From assembly GCF_003097515.1 (NCBI RefSeq), contig NZ_CP029188.1, forward strand, positions 1-64,000: a stretch of DNA of 64,000 nt. The letters are read 5' to 3'. The translations under genes were made by a program, and so were the position numbers. Below are positions 32,187-41,141 of the stretch, in pieces (the first letter of the stretch is position 1; each line of letters begins with the position of its first letter). Below the pieces are notes generated by a model. That model was not told the origin of the DNA, made no database searches, and saw nothing but the letters and a program-made list of their open reading frames with translations. Source of the stretch: Streptomyces tirandamycinicus (lineage in GTDB: Bacteria > Actinomycetota > Actinomycetes > Streptomycetales > Streptomycetaceae).

Positions 32187-34144
32187 TGTCCGGCACCGTG
32201 ACCGGGACGACCCGGAACGCGTCCCTGGCCGAGCTGCTCGCCCGGCACGCCGCCCGTACCCCCGGCAGGACGGCCGTCGTCCATCCCGCCAGGAGGCAGG
32301 GCTCGTCCGGGCCACCCGCCTACACCTCGGTCGGCTACGGCGACTTCGCCGCCCGGGTCACCGCATGCGCCGCCGGTCTCCGCGCTCGGGGCATCGGCCG
32401 CGGCACCCGTACGGCCCTGCTGGTGACTCCCGGCGCCGATCTGCTCGTGCTGGTCTTCGCCCTGATGCACACGGGCGCGGTGCCCGTGGTGGTCGACCCC
32501 GGCATGGGACTGGGCCGCATGCTGGACTGCATCCGCCGGGTGGGAGTCCAGGCCTTCATCGGCGTACCGTCCGCGCACCTGCTGCGGCGCCTTCGGCCGC
32601 GTGCCTTCGCCGGAGTGAAGAGCGTGATCACGCTGCCCCGGGAAGACGGGCTCGGGGAGCTGGCCGCGCTCGGCGCGGGCCGGCCGCACCTTCCCCCGCA
32701 GGCGTCCGGGCCGGACGACATCGCACTGATCGGCTACACCACCGGCAGTACGGGTCCGGCCAAGCCGGTCGAGATCACCGTCGGCATGCTGCGGGGGATG
32801 GCGCACGGCGTCGAGGCCGGCCACTTCACCGCCGACATGACCAGCACCCTGGTCACCATGCCGCTGATGGGTGTGTTCGACCTCGCGGCGGGCCGCACGG
32901 TGGTGGTGCCGAGGATGAACATGGGCCGCGTCGGCGCCGCCGACCCGGTTGTGCTCACCGACGCGATCCGTCGCTTCGGGGTGAACGCCATGTTCGCCTC
33001 GCCCGCCCTGCTGGGACCGCTCTCGGCCCATCTGGCGGAAACCGGCGCCCGGGTGCCGTCCCTGCGTCTGATCGTCTCCGGTGGAGCCCCGGTGAGTCCC
33101 GGGCTGATGAGCGCGCTGCGCGCCGTACTGCCCCACGACGCGGACGTGTTCAGCACCTACGGGTCGACCGAGGCGCTGCCGATGGCGCTGGTCGAGAGCA
33201 GGGAGGCACTGGCCGGACCCGCGGACGGCCCGGCCGCCGCCCTCGGTGTCTGCGTGGGGCGGCCCGCACCCGGCGCGACGGTCCGCACCATCGAGGTCAG
33301 CGACGGTCCGGTTCCCTTCTGGACGCCCGGGCTTCCCGTCGCCGAAGGCGAGATCGGCGAGATCGTGGTCAGCGGCCAGGCGGTCAGCCCGCGCTACTTC
33401 CGCTCCCCCGGGGCCGATGCCGCGCACAAGATCCAGGACGGCGGGCGTCGCTGGCACCGCACCGGTGACGTCGGATGGATCGACGGCGAGGGCCGCATCT
33501 GGTTCTGCGGACGCAAGAGCCACCGGGTCCGCACGGCCAACGGCGACCTGCACACCGTGCGCTGCGAAGGGGTCTTCAACGCCCACCCGCAGGTCAGACG
33601 CACAGCGCTGGTGGGCTTCGGCCCGCACGGCGAGCAGCGGCCCGTACTGTGCGTGGAGCTCGAAGCGGACGCGGGTCCGGGGCACTGGCCGCGGATCGAG
33701 CGCGAGTTGCGCGCTCTGGGCGCCGGCAACCCGGTGACCAAGGGGATCGACGACTTCCTGCCGCACCCCGCCTTCCCCGTGGACATCCGCCACAACGCCA
33801 AGATCCGCCGGGAGCTGCTGGCCGGCTGGGCCGAGGACCGGCTCACCGGCAGTCGCCGCCCGGCCGCCGCGGACCGGGCGCTGCGCGCCGTCCCGCTGCT
33901 CGGCTGGGCCTATCTGGCCGCCTGGCCGCTGCTGCCCTGGGACCACGTGGCACTGACCGCGTTGTGGTGGATCGACGCCTTTCTGAGCGTCGTCGTCCAT
34001 GCGCTCCAGATACCGTCCGCCCTGCGCATGGAGCAGGAGCTGGCCACCGGGCGAAGGCCCTGGGCGACGGCCGCGCTGACGATGCTGTTCGGTGCGACCT
34101 GGTGGCGCCGGCGCGGCGGCCGGCCGAAGGGGGCGGCCGCGTGA
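32186..34144 (+). CDS. lstC: LstC/OleC-like acyl-AMP ligase (beta-lactone synthetase)
   Basis: This encodes 652 residues, starting in the TGATG overlap. It is an ANL-superfamily enzyme, with the phosphate-binding loop GYTTGSTGPAKP, STYGSTEALPM, HRTGDVGWIDGEG and a C-terminal Lys in HNAKIRREL. OleC-type members convert a 2-alkyl-3-hydroxy acid to the beta-lactone with ATP. The C-terminal 80 residues are hydrophobic (LLGWAYLAAWPLLPWDHVAL and FLSVVVHALQIPSAL), suggesting membrane attachment suited to long-chain substrates. It overlaps lstD by four bases. It probably forms the four-membered ring of the final product. Confidence 0.85.
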   Translation: MSGTVTGTTRNASLAELLARHAARTPGRTAVVHPARRQGSSGPPAYTSVGYGDFAARVTACAAGLRARGIGRGTRTALLVTPGADLLVLVFALMHTGAVPVVVDPGMGLGRMLDCIRRVGVQAFIGVPSAHLLRRLRPRAFAGVKSVITLPREDGLGELAALGAGRPHLPPQASGPDDIALIGYTTGSTGPAKPVEITVGMLRGMAHGVEAGHFTADMTSTLVTMPLMGVFDLAAGRTVVVPRMNMGRVGAADPVVLTDAIRRFGVNAMFASPALLGPLSAHLAETGARVPSLRLIVSGGAPVSPGLMSALRAVLPHDADVFSTYGSTEALPMALVESREALAGPADGPAAALGVCVGRPAPGATVRTIEVSDGPVPFWTPGLPVAEGEIGEIVVSGQAVSPRYFRSPGADAAHKIQDGGRRWHRTGDVGWIDGEGRIWFCGRKSHRVRTANGDLHTVRCEGVFNAHPQVRRTALVGFGPHGEQRPVLCVELEADAGPGHWPRIERELRALGAGNPVTKGIDDFLPHPAFPVDIRHNAKIRRELLAGWAEDRLTGSRRPAAADRALRAVPLLGWAYLAAWPLLPWDHVALTALWWIDAFLSVVVHALQIPSALRMEQELATGRRPWATAALTMLFGATWWRRRGGRPKGAAA

Positions 34145-35175
34145 AGGTACTGGTGACGGGCGCGTCGGGGTTCCTGGGCAGCCACATCGTCGACGCCTGC
34201 CTGCGCGCGGGAGACACGGTGCGGGTCCTCGTCCGCGAGGAGAGCGACCTCGGCCATCTGCGCACCGTCGCGGGCGTCGAGTTCGCGTACGGGGATCTGC
34301 GTGACACCGCGTCCCTGCGAAGGGCGACGGCAGGCGTCGACGTCGTGCACCACAGCGCGGCCCGGGTCACCGACCGCGGCACCCGCGCCCAGTTCCGGGA
34401 CGAGAACGTCCGGGGCACCGAACGCCTGATGGCGGCGGCCCGGCGGGCCGGGGCACGGCGCTTCGTGTTCATCAGCAGCCCCAGCGCGCTGATGGGCGTC
34501 CGCGGCGGAGACCAGCTCGGCATCGACGAGAGCGAGCCCTACCCCGCACGCCACCTCAACCTCTACTCGGAGACCAAGGCCGAAGCGGAGCGCCTGGTCC
34601 TGGCCGCGGACCGCAGGGAGTTCACCACCGTCGCACTGCGCCCGCGGGCCGTGTGGGGCCCGCGCGACACTTCCGGTTTCATGCCCCGGCTGATCGCGAA
34701 GATGATGACGGGACGTCTGCCCGACCTCTCCGGCGGCAGGCCGGTGTACGCCTCGCTGTGCTACTGCGAGAACGCCGCCGACGCCTGTGTACGGGCGGCG
34801 CGTGCCGACGGGGTCGGCGGCCGGGCGTACTTCATCGCCGACCGGGAGCCGGTGGAGGTGTGGAGCATGCTCGCCGTCCTCGCCGGAAGGTTCGGGGGCA
34901 AGCCCCCCACCCGGCAGGTCTCCCTCGGTCTGCTGCGGGCGCTCGCCGCCACGGCGGACACGCTCTGGAAGCTGCCGCCGCTGGCCAGGCACTCCTCCCC
35001 GCCGCTCTCCCGGTACACGCTGGCCCTGCTGACGCGTTCGGCGACGTACGACACGTCGGCCGCACGGCGGGACCTGGCCCCGCCGCCGGTCGCCCACGAC
35101 GTGGGGATGGCCCGGCTCGAGGCCTGGATCGACGGCATCGGCGGCGTCAACGAGTACATCAGGAAGGTGCGGTAG
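34141..35175 (+). CDS. lstD: LstD/OleD-like NAD(P)-dependent reductase
   Basis: This encodes 344 residues from the GTG at 34141 (GTGA overlap with lstC). It is an extended SDR of the 3-beta-hydroxysteroid dehydrogenase type, with TGASGFLGSHIVDA at the N-terminus, HHSAARV in the middle and the catalytic pair in YSETK. OleD/LstD reduces the 2-alkyl-3-keto acid from the thiolase step to the beta-hydroxy acid. The C-terminal helix region (SLGLLRALAATADTLWKLPP) is usual for this family. It is followed two bases later by the NRPS gene. Confidence 0.85.
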   Translation: MKVLVTGASGFLGSHIVDACLRAGDTVRVLVREESDLGHLRTVAGVEFAYGDLRDTASLRRATAGVDVVHHSAARVTDRGTRAQFRDENVRGTERLMAAARRAGARRFVFISSPSALMGVRGGDQLGIDESEPYPARHLNLYSETKAEAERLVLAADRREFTTVALRPRAVWGPRDTSGFMPRLIAKMMTGRLPDLSGGRPVYASLCYCENAADACVRAARADGVGGRAYFIADREPVEVWSMLAVLAGRFGGKPPTRQVSLGLLRALAATADTLWKLPPLARHSSPPLSRYTLALLTRSATYDTSAARRDLAPPPVAHDVGMARLEAWIDGIGGVNEYIRKVR

Positions 35176-35177
35176 TC

Positions 35178-38100
35178 ATGAGCAGGCAGCACGCCGCGGT
35201 GAGCGGCGGTGCCGGTACCGGGTCCCTTGGCCGGGCGGTCTTCCGCCGCCCCGTCTCCCCCACCGAGTGGTCCTACCTTGCCGCCGCCCGGCTGGGCGGC
35301 GAACTGCTGGTGCTGCAGCTGGTGGTCGAGGGCACCGGGCCGATCGACGCCCTGGCCCTCGGCCGTGCCGTGGCCGAGGCCTCGGCGTCATGCCCCGGCT
35401 CGCGGCTGGTGCGCCGCGGCAGGATGTGGGCCGACAGCGGAACTCCGCCACGGGTCGTGGTCGCCGAAGGAACGCCGCTGGACCGCACCGCGCTCACGGG
35501 AGCGCCGGAGCTCGTCGCGCCGCTCGCCCACGCGGAGGGCCGCCCGGCCTGCGAAGTGCTGCTGCTCACCGGCGAACCCGGCACCGTGGTCTTCAGGGCG
35601 TCCCACGCCGTGATGGACCTCAAGGGCGTGTCGGTCTGGGCCGCGGAGGTGTTCCGGGCCCTGCGGGGTGAACCCCCGCGGGGCGCCGCGGACCCGCTGA
35701 CCGACCACGCGCTCCTGGACGCGGTGGGCAGGACCGGGCAGCGGCCCCGACTCGGGCTCGACCGGCGCTCACCGCTCGGCGGCCGGCCCGGCAGCGGTGC
35801 GGTGTGGCGGCGGCGTACGGTGCCGGGCCGCCATCCGGCGCTGGCCGCCAAGGTGGCGGCCGCGGTCGCGGAGGGCGTACCCGGCCCGGCGGCCCGGATC
35901 ATGGTGCCCGTGGACCTGCGGCGTCACGCCCCGGGTGTGTCGTCGACGGCCAATCTGGCCCTGCCGGTCTTCCTGGACGTCCCGTCCGGCCAGAGCGCGA
36001 ACGCCGTGCAGCGGCGGCTGCTGGGCGCGCTGGCCTCCCGGCGGGAACTGGCGGGCGGCGCGGAATCGGCCCTGGCGCGCCTTCCGCTTCCCGCGGCGGC
36101 GGCCCTGCTGGGCGCGTCACGCGCCGCCACCCGGGCACGGCACCGGTACCCGGCATCGGCCATCGTGTCGAACGCCGGCCGACTGACGCCGGCCGACTTC
36201 CAGGCCGGGGGGTTCACCGCGAGGACCGTGTACGCCCTGCCCGTGCACGCTCCCCTGGTACCGGTCAGCATCGCGCTGCTGGAACTGCCCGAGCACATCG
36301 AGCTGGTGGTCTCCGCCCGTGGGGCCGCTGACGTCGGCGAGCGCTGCGAGGCCCTGCTGGATCGCATCGGCTCCGCGCTGGGCGCGGACGCGCCGGCCTC
36401 GTGCCCGCCGCCCCCGGCGGCGCCGCGGGAGCCCGGCGCCGCCGAGCTGCTGCTCGCGCCCGGGCCCGGCGGCCTTCCCTCACTGGACGACTCGGTGGTG
36501 CAGCAGTTCCGGGCGCAGGTCGCCCGCCGGCCGGACGCGCCCGCGGTGCTCGGCGACGGCCTGCGGTGGTCGTACGCGGAACTGGACCGCCGCTCCGACG
36601 CCGTCGCGGCCGCACTGCTCGCCCGCGGCGTCCGGCGCGGCGAGGTCGTCGGGGTCCTGGCGGACCGTTCGGCGCTGGGCCTGGCCGGGGTCTGGGGCGT
36701 ACTGAAGGCGGGCGCCGCCTTCCTGCCCGTCGACGTACGCAATCCGGCGCGGCGGGTCGAGGAACTGCTGTGCGACGCGGAAGCCCGCATCTGCCTGGCG
36801 GAGAGGGCCTGGTGCGACCGGGCTCAGGGCAGCGGTTGCACGACGCTCCTCCTCGAGCACGTCGCGGGCGACGGAGCGACCGCCGACGAGCGCGGCCGCG
36901 CGGCCCTCGCCGCCGCCGCTCCGGGCCCCGACGATCTGGCGTACGTCATCTACACCTCGGGCTCCACCGGCAGGCCCAAGGGCGTCCAGATCGAGCACCG
37001 CAGCCTGACCAACGTCGTCGGGTGGATCGCCCCCTTCATGCGCTGCGACGAGGAGACCCGGGCCGCGTACTCCTTCTCCCCCGGATTCGACCTCTCGGTC
37101 ATGCAGATCTTCGCGCCCCTCGTGCACGGCGGTGCCGTCGTGCCGGTGCCCGGTGAGCTCGACCACGTCAAGCTGCGCGAGTTGTTCTCCGGACGCCTGG
37201 CCAACACCCTCGGGATGACGCCGACCCATCTCGATCTCGCGTGGCGCCTCGGAGTCCGCGCCACGCACATCCGCGCGCTCCAGTCCGGCGGCGAGAACCT
37301 CACCACGGCGACCAGCGACCGGGCACGCGCGTCCTTCGGGCCCGACTGCCTCTTCGTGAACGTCTACGGCCCCACCGAGGCCACGGTGGCCTGCACCGTC
37401 GCCGTCGTCGGCGACGGCGACGGCACCGGGCGCCCGTCCGCACCGATCGGAGTGCCGGTGCACCGCACGTCGCTGGCCGTACTCGACGAGCGGGGCCAGG
37501 AAGTCCCGGACGGCGAGCCGGGTGAACTCCACGTGACGGGAGTGCAGTTGGCCCGCGGCTACCTCGGCCGCCCCGACCTGACGGCCGAACGCTTCGTGTA
37601 CCTCCCGGACGGCCGGCGCGCCTACCGCACGGGTGACCTGGTGCTCCGCCTGCCCGACGGGCAACTGGAGTACGCCGGACGGATCGACTCCCAGGTGAAG
37701 ATCCGCGGTCACCGTGTCGAGCCGGGCGAGGTCGAGGCCGCGCTCACCGCTCTGCCGGACATCGCGCAGGCCGCGGTGGTCGCCCGCCGCAGGAACGACA
37801 CCGGCGCGCAGGCGCTGTGCGCTTTCGTGGTGCCGGTCCGCGGCTCCGCCGTCTTCGACGAGGCGGCCGTACGGGCGGATCTCGGGCGCTCGCTGCCGTC
37901 CCACCTGGTGCCGACGGTGGTGTGTACGGTCACCCGGCTGCCGGAGACGACCAGCGGCAAGACCGACCGCGGCGCGCTGCCGAACCCCTTCGACGGAGCA
38001 CCCGCACCCACGGAGGCGCCCGACGTGCCGGACCCCGCCACCGGACCGCGTCCCGAGGGGGCGGCAGACGAGCCGGACCCCGGTGTGGCCGCGGTGACGG

Positions 38101-38336
38101 CCGGGATCTGGGCCCGTGTCCTGCGCTGCGATGCCGCGGACCTCGATGCCTCGTCCGACTTCCACGCGCTGGGCGGCGACTCGCTCCTCGTCCTGGAGAT
38201 GCTGGCAGCGCTGGGCCGGGAGCTGCCGGGGAGGGACGCGGAGCAGCGGTTCCTGACCCGGCTCGGCCCTCTGAGCGACACCCTGACGCTCGGCCGGGTG
38301 GTCGAGGCCGTCGAGGCGCTGCGGAGCGAGTCGTGA
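35178..38336 (+). CDS. lstE: LstE-like NRPS (C-A-PCP)
   Basis: This encodes 1052 residues from the ATG at 35178. Residues about 25-400 are a condensation-like domain whose core motif reads SHAVMDLKG, lacking the first His of HHxxxDG. Residues about 430-930 are an adenylation domain (VIYTSGSTGRPKGVQIEHR, NVYGPTEATVACT, YRTGDLVLRLPDG, TTSGKTDRG). Residues about 970-1045 are a carrier domain (FHALGGDSLLVLEM). It lacks a thioesterase. In lipstatin formation LstE activates leucine and the aminoacyl group is placed on the hydroxyl of the acyl chain. Pocket residues around FDLSVMQIF differ from standard Leu codes, so the amino acid is uncertain. Confidence 0.85.
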   Translation: MSRQHAAVSGGAGTGSLGRAVFRRPVSPTEWSYLAAARLGGELLVLQLVVEGTGPIDALALGRAVAEASASCPGSRLVRRGRMWADSGTPPRVVVAEGTPLDRTALTGAPELVAPLAHAEGRPACEVLLLTGEPGTVVFRASHAVMDLKGVSVWAAEVFRALRGEPPRGAADPLTDHALLDAVGRTGQRPRLGLDRRSPLGGRPGSGAVWRRRTVPGRHPALAAKVAAAVAEGVPGPAARIMVPVDLRRHAPGVSSTANLALPVFLDVPSGQSANAVQRRLLGALASRRELAGGAESALARLPLPAAAALLGASRAATRARHRYPASAIVSNAGRLTPADFQAGGFTARTVYALPVHAPLVPVSIALLELPEHIELVVSARGAADVGERCEALLDRIGSALGADAPASCPPPPAAPREPGAAELLLAPGPGGLPSLDDSVVQQFRAQVARRPDAPAVLGDGLRWSYAELDRRSDAVAAALLARGVRRGEVVGVLADRSALGLAGVWGVLKAGAAFLPVDVRNPARRVEELLCDAEARICLAERAWCDRAQGSGCTTLLLEHVAGDGATADERGRAALAAAAPGPDDLAYVIYTSGSTGRPKGVQIEHRSLTNVVGWIAPFMRCDEETRAAYSFSPGFDLSVMQIFAPLVHGGAVVPVPGELDHVKLRELFSGRLANTLGMTPTHLDLAWRLGVRATHIRALQSGGENLTTATSDRARASFGPDCLFVNVYGPTEATVACTVAVVGDGDGTGRPSAPIGVPVHRTSLAVLDERGQEVPDGEPGELHVTGVQLARGYLGRPDLTAERFVYLPDGRRAYRTGDLVLRLPDGQLEYAGRIDSQVKIRGHRVEPGEVEAALTALPDIAQAAVVARRRNDTGAQALCAFVVPVRGSAVFDEAAVRADLGRSLPSHLVPTVVCTVTRLPETTSGKTDRGALPNPFDGAPAPTEAPDVPDPATGPRPEGAADEPDPGVAAVTAGIWARVLRCDAADLDASSDFHALGGDSLLVLEMLAALGRELPGRDAEQRFLTRLGPLSDTLTLGRVVEAVEALRSES

Positions 38337-39016
38337 TCTTCGTCGGAGAGGGCGCCCTCCTGTGGCGCGCCGTTCGGCACACCCTCGACAGCGGCCTGCC
38401 CGTGGACCTGGTCTGCGGTCCTCCCCCGGCCGTGAACGCCGCCCGGCCCGATGTCCCCTTCCGTGCCGCCACGGACGTCAACTCCGTGGCGGCCGAACTG
38501 GTCGCCGCCAGCACGGACGGCGTCGTCTGGTCGCTGAACAACCGGATGATCTTCCGTGCGCCGGTGCTGTCCAGCGGGCTGCGCGTCCTCAACGTCCACC
38601 ACGGTCCGCTGCCCGCCTACCGGGGGCTGCCGGCAGTGGCCCTGGTCTACGCGATGCTGCGTGGCGAGCGGGAGTTCGCCGCGACCCTCCACCAGGTGGA
38701 CGCGGGAATCGACACCGGGCCCGTGCTGGCCGCCGACCGCTATCCGATCGGGCCCGACGAGCCGTTCCACACGGTTCTGCGCCGCGGGCTGCAGATCTGC
38801 CATGGGCTCTTCGAGCGATGCCTGCCGCTGGTGGCGGCCGACCCCGCCTGGAACGGCGGGCCGGACCGGCCCGGCGGCGCCGGCCCCGGTGGCTACTTCG
38901 GCCGCAGGGAACTGGCCCGTCTACCGCGGTACCGGGACCACCCCAACTTCGGCCGGGCCACCGACCTGGGCTTCCTGGCGGGCTACCTCCCGGAGCTCGC
39001 CGCGGTCCTGGGATGA
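38333..39016 (+). CDS. lstF: LstF-like formyltransferase
   Basis: This encodes 227 residues from the GTG at 38333, overlapping the NRPS stop by four bases. It has the formyl-tetrahydrofolate transferase signature: SLNNRMIF, then VHHGPLPAYRGLPAVA, and DAGIDTGPVLAAD. The length is right for a stand-alone formyltransferase and too short for methionyl-tRNA formyltransferase. In the lipstatin pathway LstF formylates the aminoacyl nitrogen as the last step. It is the final gene of the operon. Confidence 0.85.
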   Translation: MIFVGEGALLWRAVRHTLDSGLPVDLVCGPPPAVNAARPDVPFRAATDVNSVAAELVAASTDGVVWSLNNRMIFRAPVLSSGLRVLNVHHGPLPAYRGLPAVALVYAMLRGEREFAATLHQVDAGIDTGPVLAADRYPIGPDEPFHTVLRRGLQICHGLFERCLPLVAADPAWNGGPDRPGGAGPGGYFGRRELARLPRYRDHPNFGRATDLGFLAGYLPELAAVLG

Positions 39017-39287
39017 GGCGACCCCGGGTCGTGCGCGAGGACATGGTGCGGCGTCCGCGCCCTCGAAACGATCGGCTGGGGGGCGTCACCCGGTGAGGCC
39101 GTACCCGCGGCAGCGGCCGGCCGCCGTCCGCAACGGCCCTTTCCGGCCAACCTCGCAGCGTTTTCGGCGCTGCGGAACCGAGCGCCCGGTCCGTTCCTCT
39201 CACCACGCGGGCAGCCGGCCGTCGTACGTCGTCGAGCCGTGTCGCCCGCTGTCTGCTTCCCACAGCATCCCGGAGGACGAGGGAACG

Positions 39288-41057
39288 ATGACCACCACGC
39301 GCACCACCCGGCTGCGGCGTCCGCTGATCGCGGGCACCACGGCCATCGCCGCCATCGCCGCCGTGACCGTGACGGCAGGATTCGCGGCCACCGCATCGGA
39401 TTCGGCGAAGGCCGCGGCGGCCGGGCCCGACCTGCGGCTCATCGCGGCGAGCAGCTCGATCACGCTCACCTCCTGGAAGGAGGACCCGGGCGTCTACCTG
39501 GATCTCGGAACCTACCTCACCGCGGAGGGGACTCCGCTGGAGCTGAAGGTGACCCGGAAGTCCTACCGGGACCCGGTGACCATCACCCAGACCGTCTACG
39601 AGGGCGGCAAGGCCAGGGCGAAGGCACTGCCCAACGGCACCGTGAAGGACTTCTCCGGGCTGCCGGGCTTCGCGGAGATCACGGTCACCGACAAGGCCGG
39701 CAAGCAGGTCCTCAGACGTGCCGAGAGCTTCTGCCCGAACAACGCCAGTGGGCGCGTGCGGCCCGACGCGCCCGCCACCTCGAAGTATCCGGAGAGCTGC
39801 CCCACCAACCCCTTCACCCTCGGTTCCGTGTGGGGCGTGGAGAAGGGCTGGGCCGCCAACACGTACGCGGGGTCGTACACCAGGCCGGTCGAGCTGGCCG
39901 CCGGTACCTACACCGCCAAGGTCTCGGTCGCCAAGAAGTACCGTGACCTGTTCGGCATCGCGAACAGGCCCGCCACGGTGAAGGTGACCGTGCAGGAGCG
40001 CAGCTTCGAGGACGGCCGGGGCGCCGCGGCCCGGACGGCCGGCTCCGGTGAGCACGCCGGACACGGCGCCGCCCACCCGGCGCCGTCGGCAGCCGGCGCC
40101 GCCCACGCCGGCCACGGGCCGGGGCACGCCCCGACGCCCGCCCAGGCCGCCGCCGCGGTGACGAGCGGCGCCGGGCCCTCGTACAACGTCGGTCACGGGC
40201 CGCTGAAGGCCGCGCCTCCCGCTCTGCCGTGGGCGCTGAAGAAGCAGCAGACGGCACGTTCGGCCAGGGTCGGCGACACCGAAGGCCAGACCGACGGCTC
40301 GCGCAAGGCACCGGCCCTGGGGCCGCTGGCCAAGCGGCCCGCCGGCAAGCCCTCCGTCCCGAACGTCCCCAAGCCGGACCTGCGGTCGCTGCCGGCCTAC
40401 GGCATCACCATCAGCGACGGCGGAGAGGACGTCCCCGGCAAGGACTACCTGGCCTTCAGCGCCAATGTCTGGAACGCCGGCCCGGCGCAGCTCGTGGTGG
40501 ACGGATTCCGCTCGCCCGGCAAGGCCACGATGGACGCCTACCAGTACTTCTACGACGCCAAGGGCAAGCAGGTCGGCTACACCCCGACCGGCACCATGGA
40601 GTGGGACCCGCGGCCGGGCCACATGCACTGGCACTTCACCGACTTCGCCAGCTACCGGCTGCTGAAGGCGGACAAGAAGGAGACCGTGCGCAGCGGCAAG
40701 GAGGCCTTCTGCCTGGCCAACACCGACGCGGTCGACTACACGGTGAAGAACGCCAACTGGCACCCGTTCAACACCGATCTGGCCACCGCGTGCGGCCAGG
40801 AGAACTCGATCTCCGTCCGGGAGGTGCTGGACGTCGGCTCCGGTGACACCTACACCCAGGATCTGCCCGGTCAGTCCTTCGACATCACCAGCCTGCCCAA
40901 CGGCACGTACTACATCCAGGTGCTGGCGAACCCGGAGAACCGGCTGAAGGAGACCAGTACCGCCAACAACAGCGCGCTGCGGAAGGTCGTCCTCGGCGGC
41001 AAGCCGGGCAAGCGGACGGTGACGGTGCCGGCGCACGAGCTGGTGAACGCCAACTGA
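39288..41057 (+). CDS. Secreted lysyl oxidase-like copper protein
   Basis: This encodes 589 residues from the ATG at 39288, after GGAGGACGAGGGA. There is a signal peptide (basic TRLRRP, then LIAGTTAIAAIAAVTVTAGF). Residues about 45-245 are a beta-rich N-terminal domain with a Cys pair. A His/Ala/Gly/Pro-rich linker (about 250-290: EHAGHGAAHPAP, AHAGHGPGHAP) follows. The C-terminal domain (about 360-580) has the lysyl-oxidase copper motif HMHWHFTDF and a later Cys pair (FCLANTD, TACGQENS). It probably oxidises primary amines outside the cell or serves as a copper-dependent surface protein. It is near but not clearly part of the lst operon; the amine oxidase cluster follows convergently. Confidence 0.8.
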   Translation: MTTTRTTRLRRPLIAGTTAIAAIAAVTVTAGFAATASDSAKAAAAGPDLRLIAASSSITLTSWKEDPGVYLDLGTYLTAEGTPLELKVTRKSYRDPVTITQTVYEGGKARAKALPNGTVKDFSGLPGFAEITVTDKAGKQVLRRAESFCPNNASGRVRPDAPATSKYPESCPTNPFTLGSVWGVEKGWAANTYAGSYTRPVELAAGTYTAKVSVAKKYRDLFGIANRPATVKVTVQERSFEDGRGAAARTAGSGEHAGHGAAHPAPSAAGAAHAGHGPGHAPTPAQAAAAVTSGAGPSYNVGHGPLKAAPPALPWALKKQQTARSARVGDTEGQTDGSRKAPALGPLAKRPAGKPSVPNVPKPDLRSLPAYGITISDGGEDVPGKDYLAFSANVWNAGPAQLVVDGFRSPGKATMDAYQYFYDAKGKQVGYTPTGTMEWDPRPGHMHWHFTDFASYRLLKADKKETVRSGKEAFCLANTDAVDYTVKNANWHPFNTDLATACGQENSISVREVLDVGSGDTYTQDLPGQSFDITSLPNGTYYIQVLANPENRLKETSTANNSALRKVVLGGKPGKRTVTVPAHELVNAN

Positions 41058-41073
41058 CGCGTACGTCCGCACC

Positions 41074-41123
41074 ATCACGGCCGCCCGTGGCGCCACCGCA
41101 AGTGATCCCACGGCGGCCGTGAT
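41074..41123. terminator. Bidirectional terminator
   Basis: ATCACGGCCGCC (41074-41085) pairs perfectly with GGCGGCCGTGAT (41112-41123); CGTGG and CCACG extend the stem inside. It lies between the convergent lysyl-oxidase-like and aldehyde dehydrogenase genes. Confidence 0.75.
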
Positions 41124-41141
41124 CCACCGGCGCCCGCACCG

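Noticed and set aside
38333..39016. Methionyl-tRNA formyltransferase
   Set aside because: The protein is too short, lacks the C-terminal tRNA-binding domain and is translationally coupled to the NRPS.
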